Source of the DNA: Rhodothermaceae bacterium
Lineage (GTDB): Bacteria; Bacteroidota; Rhodothermia; Rhodothermales; Rubricoccaceae
DNA length: 8,993 nt
Direction: 5' to 3'
Assembly: GCA_013003465.1 (NCBI GenBank)
Contig: JABDIZ010000078.1
Location: 1 to 8,993 of the forward strand
In this document: positions 5,886-8,993 of the stretch, piece after piece
Layout: each line of letters opens with the position of its first letter
Position numbering within the stretch: the stretch's first letter is position 1
Notes under the pieces: generated by a model
What the model was told of the DNA's origin: nothing
Databases searched by the model: none
The model's input: the letters and a program-made list of their open reading frames with translations, nothing else
Translations under genes and position numbers: made by a program

Positions 5886-7685
5886 ATGCTTCGTCTCCCT
5901 CGCCTCTTCGTCCTGCTAGCCCTCGCTGCGATTGCAGCGCCGGTCTGGGCACAGGTCGACGTCCAGTCGCCGTTCCTTGACGACCCGGACCTGTTCATCG
6001 ACTACGTGGACACCAACGCCTCGTTCTGGCTCGATGTGTACGACGACACGCGCGGTGGCTTCTACACCAACGTCTCGCGCGACGGCGAGGTGATCACCGC
6101 GTGGGGCACCAACAAAGACGTACTCACGCAGAGCCGCGACGCCTACGCCATGGTGCGCGCCTTCCAGCTCACCGGCAACGAGACATACCTCACCTACGCC
6201 CGCGGCGCGCTCGACTTCCTCTACACGCACGGCTGGGACAGCGCCTTCGGCGGCTGGTTCAACCGGCTCACGGAGACCGGCGGCGTGATCGACATCAACG
6301 GGCAGAAGACCGCCTTCATCCAGCACTACGCGCTGCTCGGGCCGATGGCCTACGTCGAAGCCACGGGCGACGCGGTGGACCGCGCCTGGCTGGACCAGGG
6401 CATGGCGCACCTCGATGAGCACTTCTGGGACGATCGCACAGACCTCTTCGGCTACTACGATCGGACGAGCCGTACCGGCTCTGGTCCCACCGACAAAAGC
6501 TTCAACGCGACGGTCGATGCCATCACGACGCATGCGCTCCAGCTCTATCTGCTCACCGGCGAGGACCGGTACCGCGACCGGCTCCTCGACCTCGCGGCCA
6601 ACATGCAGGACCGCCTCGTCGCGTCCATGCCGGACCAGGCCATCGGTTTCGCCGAGAAGTACGACGCCGACTGGCAGCCGCTGGCGAACGAGCGCCTCAC
6701 CATCATGGGCCACGTGCTGAAGACGGCGTGGTGCCTCGGCCGCCTCCACGAAGTCCTCGGCGACCCGTCGTACCTCGCGGACGCCGAACTCCTCGCGCAG
6801 CACGTCCTCGACCGCGGCTACGACCACGAGTACGGCGGCCCCTACAAAGACTTCGACCGCATCACGGGAGAGATGCAACTCTTCGGCATCCCCGACACCA
6901 CCAAGGCATGGTGGCAGATGGAGCAGGCCGTCACGGCGGGCCTCGAACTCTACCGCCAGACCGCCGACCCGCAGTGGCTCACGATGGCCGACGAGACACT
7001 GGGCTTCTTCATGACCTACTTCCAAGACCCCGTCTACGGCGAGGTCTACCCCGACCGGACGCGCTACGGTGCGGGCGTCCCGCAATGGGGCGACCATAAG
7101 GGCGACGGCTTCAAGGCGGCCTACCACTCCGTCGAGCTTGGCTACTACGCCTACCTCCACGCGACGCTGTTCGTCCACAACGCCGAGGCCACGCTCCACT
7201 ACCGCTTCGACGCGCAGCCCGAGGCACGCACCATCCGCCTGACGCCATTGGCCGTGCGCGACGACCGCCTCCGCCTCTCCGCCGTCCTCCTTGACGGCCA
7301 GCCCTACGCCGACTACGACGCCGACACGCGCACGCTGACACTGCCCGCCAACGTGGGCGGCCTCTTTACCGTCGGCTTCGAGAATACCGCCCCGGTGGCA
7401 AACGAGCCGGCAACCGCGCCGCTCGCATTCGCGCTGGAGGCCCCGGCTCCCAACCCCTTCGCCGACCAGACGCGGCTCACATACACCCTGGACGCCACGT
7501 CGCCCGTGCGTTTGAGCGTGTTCGACCTGCTCGGCCGCGAGATCGCCGTGCTGGCCGAGAGCGAGCAGGCCGCAGGTACCCACACCGCGCTATTCGACGC
7601 CCGTACCCTCAGCAGCGGTGTCTACCTCGTCCGCCTCACGACGCCAGCGGGCACAGCCACCCAGCGGATCACGCAACTGCGCTAG
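5886..7685 (+). CDS. secreted AGE-family (N-acylglucosamine 2-epimerase-like) protein with T9SS sorting domain
   Basis: This is a 599-aa exported protein. Residues 1-22 are a clear signal peptide (basic M-L-R-L-P-R start, hydrophobic core, likely cleavage after V-W-A). Residues about 30-430 resemble the (alpha/alpha)6 barrel of AGE epimerases/isomerases: F-N-A-T-V-D-A-I-T-T-H at 206-216, G-H-V-L-K-T-A-W at 275-282 (His276), K-A-W-W-Q-M-E at 340-346 (Glu346) and F-K-A-A-Y-H at 409-414 (His414). His276 and His414 fit the catalytic histidine pair of the family, so sugar C2 epimerisation or aldose-ketose isomerisation is plausible; the substrate cannot be read. Residues about 432-500 form a beta-rich linker. 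Residues about 517-599, starting P-A-P-N-P-F, are a type A Por/T9SS sorting domain with G-V-Y-L-V-R near the end. An ATG at 5835 would bury the signal peptide, so 5886 is chosen. Most AGE enzymes are cytoplasmic, which makes this one unusual. Confidence 0.82.
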   Translation: MLRLPRLFVLLALAAIAAPVWAQVDVQSPFLDDPDLFIDYVDTNASFWLDVYDDTRGGFYTNVSRDGEVITAWGTNKDVLTQSRDAYAMVRAFQLTGNETYLTYARGALDFLYTHGWDSAFGGWFNRLTETGGVIDINGQKTAFIQHYALLGPMAYVEATGDAVDRAWLDQGMAHLDEHFWDDRTDLFGYYDRTSRTGSGPTDKSFNATVDAITTHALQLYLLTGEDRYRDRLLDLAANMQDRLVASMPDQAIGFAEKYDADWQPLANERLTIMGHVLKTAWCLGRLHEVLGDPSYLADAELLAQHVLDRGYDHEYGGPYKDFDRITGEMQLFGIPDTTKAWWQMEQAVTAGLELYRQTADPQWLTMADETLGFFMTYFQDPVYGEVYPDRTRYGAGVPQWGDHKGDGFKAAYHSVELGYYAYLHATLFVHNAEATLHYRFDAQPEARTIRLTPLAVRDDRLRLSAVLLDGQPYADYDADTRTLTLPANVGGLFTVGFENTAPVANEPATAPLAFALEAPAPNPFADQTRLTYTLDATSPVRLSVFDLLGREIAVLAESEQAAGTHTALFDARTLSSGVYLVRLTTPAGTATQRITQLR

Positions 7686-7689
7686 GCAC

Positions 7690-7714
7690 CCCCCTCCCGG
7701 CATGAAGCAGGGGG
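7690..7714 (+). terminator. possible stem-loop terminator after the AGE-like gene
   Basis: CCCCCT (7690-7695) pairs with AGGGGG (7709-7714) around a 13-base loop, starting 4 bases after the stop codon at 7683-7685. No T-tract follows, so factor-independent termination is doubtful. The right side runs into the attC-like remnant. Confidence 0.25.
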
Positions 7715-7740
7715 CCGCTCAGCCGCGAGGGCTGGCTGGC
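7702..7740 (-). other. degenerate attC-like half-site (possible array end)
   Basis: CCGCTCAGCCGC at 7715-7726, followed by GAGGGCTGGC, matches the distal (L') arm of the two intact attC sites at 7830 and 8785, in the same orientation. The outer R' box is worn: ATGAAGC at 7702-7708 stands where the others have GTGTAAC or GCAGAAC. I could not find a matching gene-proximal arm between 7741 and 7829, so this looks like a remnant truncated on one side. Chance similarity or a general intergenic repeat is possible. Confidence 0.4.
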
Positions 7741-7829
7741 GGATCGGAGCGCAGGACACGCCGATGTACGTGGAGGCTGACGGCGTGACGACGGGCCGTC
7801 AGGAGTGTAAACCATCAGCCCGGGCCAAA
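7741..7829. other. non-coding stretch with one hairpin
   Basis: Together with its flanks, the gap from the AGE-like stop (7685) to the DUF6090-like stop (7962) is 276 bp without a credible gene. This part holds a perfect 8-bp stem, CTGACGGC at 7777-7784 pairing with GCCGTCAG at 7795-7802, around a 10-base loop. It also holds GTGTAAA at 7805-7811, a near copy of GTGTAAC at 7830-7836. No T-tract follows the hairpin. By cassette logic this is what remains of the next cassette after the DUF6090 one, with no intact gene. Confidence 0.4.
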
Positions 7830-7958
7830 GTGTAACAGTTGACCGCTCAGCCGCAGCACGCTGACGACTGGCGGGTGTGACGAGGCAACGTAGACACCGC
7901 CGCCCGGACGAGGCAAGGACACTCGCGCGTGCTGTCGGCCTGCAGCGGTGGGTTCTGC
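7830..7958 (-). other. integron attC recombination site (downstream of DUF6090-like gene)
   Basis: This 129-bp imperfect inverted repeat lies 3 bp beyond the end of the DUF6090-like CDS. On the minus strand it starts with R'' GCAGAAC (7958-7952) and ends with R' GTTACAC (7836-7830). On the plus strand the distal arm, CCGCT (7843-7847), CA (7848-7849), GCCG (7850-7853) and CAGCACGC (7854-7861), pairs perfectly with the proximal arm at 7927-7948. The exceptions are three single unpaired bases at 7935, 7940 and 7943 (A, G and G on the minus strand). Such extrahelical bases on the L'' arm, including the classic GCCG-A-C, are diagnostic of attC. Length, bulge positions and part of the central spacer match the site at 8785-8913. 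The R box differs from the GTTRRRY consensus at one position (the C in GTTACAC). Confidence 0.85.
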
Positions 7959-8790
7959 GGCTCACTCTCTTAGCGCCACTTCGACGCGCTCACGAAGCGC
8001 GTCTGCATCGGATCGGAAGTACCCTCGATACAGCCTCATGTTGTCCTTGGTGGCCGCCATGTTTACCATGAGGCGCTGAGTTCGTTGATCGCGGACGAAC
8101 GCCACAACATCGAACGGCTCGATGTCCACACTTGGCGGGACCAAGACTCGCCACGAGTCCGCCCGGTCGAGCGAGTCGAGGGCTCCGGGTCCAATCTGCT
8201 CCGCGAACACCTCAGCGACCGGTGCGTGGCTGCCGTACGCGCTCGTGTGTTCGAGCAACAGTTGCTGCCACTCGTGGTAGCCTCGGATGTTCGACCGAGT
8301 CCTGTCAAGGTAGGACACAATGGCGATTCGGAGCGAATCGTCCTGGATGAGGCCGATGTCCCCTGTCGTCACCATCGCCTCGACCGTCCCAAGGACGGGG
8401 CTCATGGGGTTGTGGACCGGGGCGACGCTCGCCCACGCGACGATGGAGTCGCGGGGTGGGAGGTCGGCGAGGAAGTAGGCCTGCGCGAGCCTGCGCGGCG
8501 CACGCTCGAACGGGACCATGTACTGGTCCCTCTGGGCCGAGATGCGCTCGGTCTCGGCGAGGTCGGAGGCGAGTTGGCGGAGGTAGAACTGCTCCTTCGA
8601 GCGGTCCTGGCGGTCGGCCCACCATGCGTTGAGCGCGAGGGCTACGAGGACACCGGTGACGACGACAAGGAACTCGGCCCCGAACCACTTTGCTCCGCGG
8701 CGCCAGTCCCACCGCCTCGGCGCCGAGGCGGGCACAGCGGGAATCTCGGCGTCGGTCTCAGTCATCTACCAAGCTACGAGAGCCGCAGAA
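7836..8790 (-). mobile_element. integron gene cassette carrying a DUF6090-like gene
   Basis: The limits are set by the expected attC cleavage point between G and TT of each R' box: T8790 at the 5' end and G7836 at the 3' end, minus strand. The cassette's own 5' end (GTTCTGC, minus 8791-8785) is the exact complement of its 3' R'' box (GCAGAAC, minus 7958-7952). The match extends to a perfect 12-bp inverted repeat, plus 7952-7963 against 8780-8791. That is the expected result of integrase-mediated insertion of a circular cassette. The leader before the ATG is only 25 bases and holds no clear promoter, so expression may depend on readthrough from upstream cassettes. Confidence 0.8.
7962..8765 (-). 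CDS. DUF6090-like single-pass membrane protein
   Basis: This is a 267-aa protein of unknown function. A basic N-terminal stretch (R-R-W-D-W-R-R-G-A-K-W at 17-27) precedes one strong transmembrane segment at about 29-49, G-A-E-F-L-V-V-V-T-G-V-L-V-A-L-A-L-N-A-W-W. This is followed by R-Q-D-R-S-K-E-Q-F-Y-L-R-Q-L-A-S-D-L, the hallmark arrangement of DUF6090-type proteins widespread in Bacteroidota. The rest (about 60-267) is mostly alpha-helical and polar with one conspicuous T-V-E-A-M-V-T-T-G-D-I at 127-137. No catalytic motif is recognisable. The family is assigned from the N-terminal pattern alone and should be treated as probable. The gene is the only coding content of an integron cassette: its stop lies 3 bp before the attC R'' box and its start 25 bp after the upstream junction. 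Codon use and GC resemble the neighbouring chromosome. Confidence 0.8.
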   Translation of the reverse strand: MTETDAEIPAVPASAPRRWDWRRGAKWFGAEFLVVVTGVLVALALNAWWADRQDRSKEQFYLRQLASDLAETERISAQRDQYMVPFERAPRRLAQAYFLADLPPRDSIVAWASVAPVHNPMSPVLGTVEAMVTTGDIGLIQDDSLRIAIVSYLDRTRSNIRGYHEWQQLLLEHTSAYGSHAPVAEVFAEQIGPGALDSLDRADSWRVLVPPSVDIEPFDVVAFVRDQRTQRLMVNMAATKDNMRLYRGYFRSDADALRERVEVALRE

Positions 8791-8913
8791 CAGTTTGCGG
8801 CTCAGCCGCGCGGGGCTGACGCCGTGAGGTTGGAACGAAGCAATGTAGACGCCGAAGCCCGCACGAATCGAGAACGCTGGAGCCCCGCGTCGGCGTGCAG
8901 CCGCGAGTTATGC
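8785..8913 (-). other. integron attC recombination site (upstream of DUF6090-like gene)
   Basis: This 129-bp site belongs to the cassette at the right edge. On the minus strand R'' GCATAAC (8913-8907) overlaps the TAA stop of that cassette's gene, and R' GTTCTGC (8791-8785) is at the far end. On the plus strand GCGGCT (8797-8802), CA (8803-8804), GCCG (8805-8808) and CGCGGGGCT (8809-8817) pair perfectly with the arm at 8881-8904. The exceptions are single unpaired bases at 8890, 8895 and 8898 (A, C and G on the minus strand), at the same places as in the other site. The central spacer shares 24 of 32 aligned bases with the other site (8838-8869 against 7883-7914). The R box fits GTTRRRY imperfectly, as is common in chromosomal integrons. 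Confidence 0.87.
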
Positions 8914-8993
8914 CGCGCGGTGAGCAGCAAGATATTCCTCGTGTAAATAGTCTGCGAGATGGATCCTGTCAAAGAGGTCCTTCAGCGTTGGGT
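8908..8993 (-). CDS. 3' end of an unknown gene in the preceding integron cassette (partial)
   Basis: Of the three minus-strand frames entering from the right edge, two hit stops within 24 bases; the third stays open for 27 codons to TAA at 8910-8908. Its tail runs P-T-L-K-D-L-F-D-R-I-H-L and ends E-Y-L-A-A-H-R-A-A, a plausible helical C-terminus. The stop codon lies inside the attC R'' box GCATAAC, a common arrangement in integron cassettes, which supports this being the true frame. The rest of the gene lies outside the window and the family is not recognisable. Confidence 0.6.
   Translation of the reverse strand, partial: PTLKDLFDRIHLADYLHEEYLAAHRAA

Noticed and set aside
5916..7583. Long open frame of 555 codons antisense to the AGE-like gene
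   Set aside because: It is a shadow of the coding strand; the Val/Glu/Arg-rich product has no recognisable fold pattern.
7777..7802. 8-bp hairpin as an intrinsic terminator
   Set aside because: No T-tract follows on either strand and it lies 91 bp beyond the AGE-like stop, so only a hairpin is reported.
7952..8791. DUF6090-like gene as a small transposon or MITE-type element with 12-bp terminal inverted repeats
   Set aside because: There is no transposase and I see no target-site duplication. The repeats sit at the R boxes of two larger attC structures, which explain them better.
8085..8819. Plus-strand frame of 244 codons over the DUF6090-like gene
   Set aside because: The minus-strand frame has a clear membrane helix and family pattern and fits between the attC sites; the plus-strand frame would run through an attC R box.
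7830..8913. Repeat pair as a CRISPR array or ordinary intergenic repeat
   Set aside because: There are only two intact copies separated by a gene, each with internal dyad symmetry and one-base bulges; no spacer pattern exists.

Overview
The window looks like a high-GC chromosome segment from a Bacteroidota-type bacterium, most likely a Rhodothermota/Rhodothermales relative. The pointers are a C-terminal type IX secretion (Por) sorting domain on the secreted protein at 5886-7685, a DUF6090-type membrane protein (a family common in Bacteroidota), weak or absent Shine-Dalgarno sequences, and strong G/C third-position bias. The taxonomy is inference; there is no rRNA or marker gene here.

Layout. 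(1) 63-3767, plus strand: a sulfane-sulfur gene cluster. It holds a half-size YeeE/YedE (DUF6691) membrane protein, a persulfide-dioxygenase-like metallo-beta-lactamase fold protein fused to two rhodanese domains, a TauE/SafE exporter, a thioredoxin and a single-domain rhodanese. The last four are closely spaced and probably co-transcribed. Together they could import thiosulfate-type sulfur, relay and oxidise persulfide sulfur, and export sulfite. (2) 3782-5764, minus strand: AMP-forming acetyl-CoA synthetase, convergent with the sulfur cluster. (3) 5765-5885: a divergent intergenic region with a 7-2-7 bp palindrome, a candidate operator. (4) 5886-7685, plus strand: a secreted AGE-family (N-acylglucosamine 2-epimerase-like) protein with signal peptide and T9SS sorting domain. 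(5) 7686-8993: an integron gene-cassette region read on the minus strand.

The most notable content is region 5. Two 129-bp sites (7830-7958 and 8785-8913) have the full architecture of integron attC recombination sites. Each has terminal R boxes (minus strand GCAGAAC or GCATAAC after the gene, G/TTACAC or G/TTCTGC at the far end), inner arms that pair perfectly apart from three single unpaired bases, all on the gene-proximal arm and at the same positions in both sites, and a related central spacer. The R'' box after the DUF6090-like gene is exactly complementary to that gene's own cassette 5' end, as expected for a cassette that once circularised. So the DUF6090-like gene is an integron cassette of about 955 bp (7836-8790). 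The right edge holds the 3' end of the preceding cassette's gene (8908-8993). A degenerate half-site next to the AGE gene may mark the worn distal end of the array. No integrase is visible; by the array's orientation one would lie beyond the right edge, or the array may be an orphan attC cluster.
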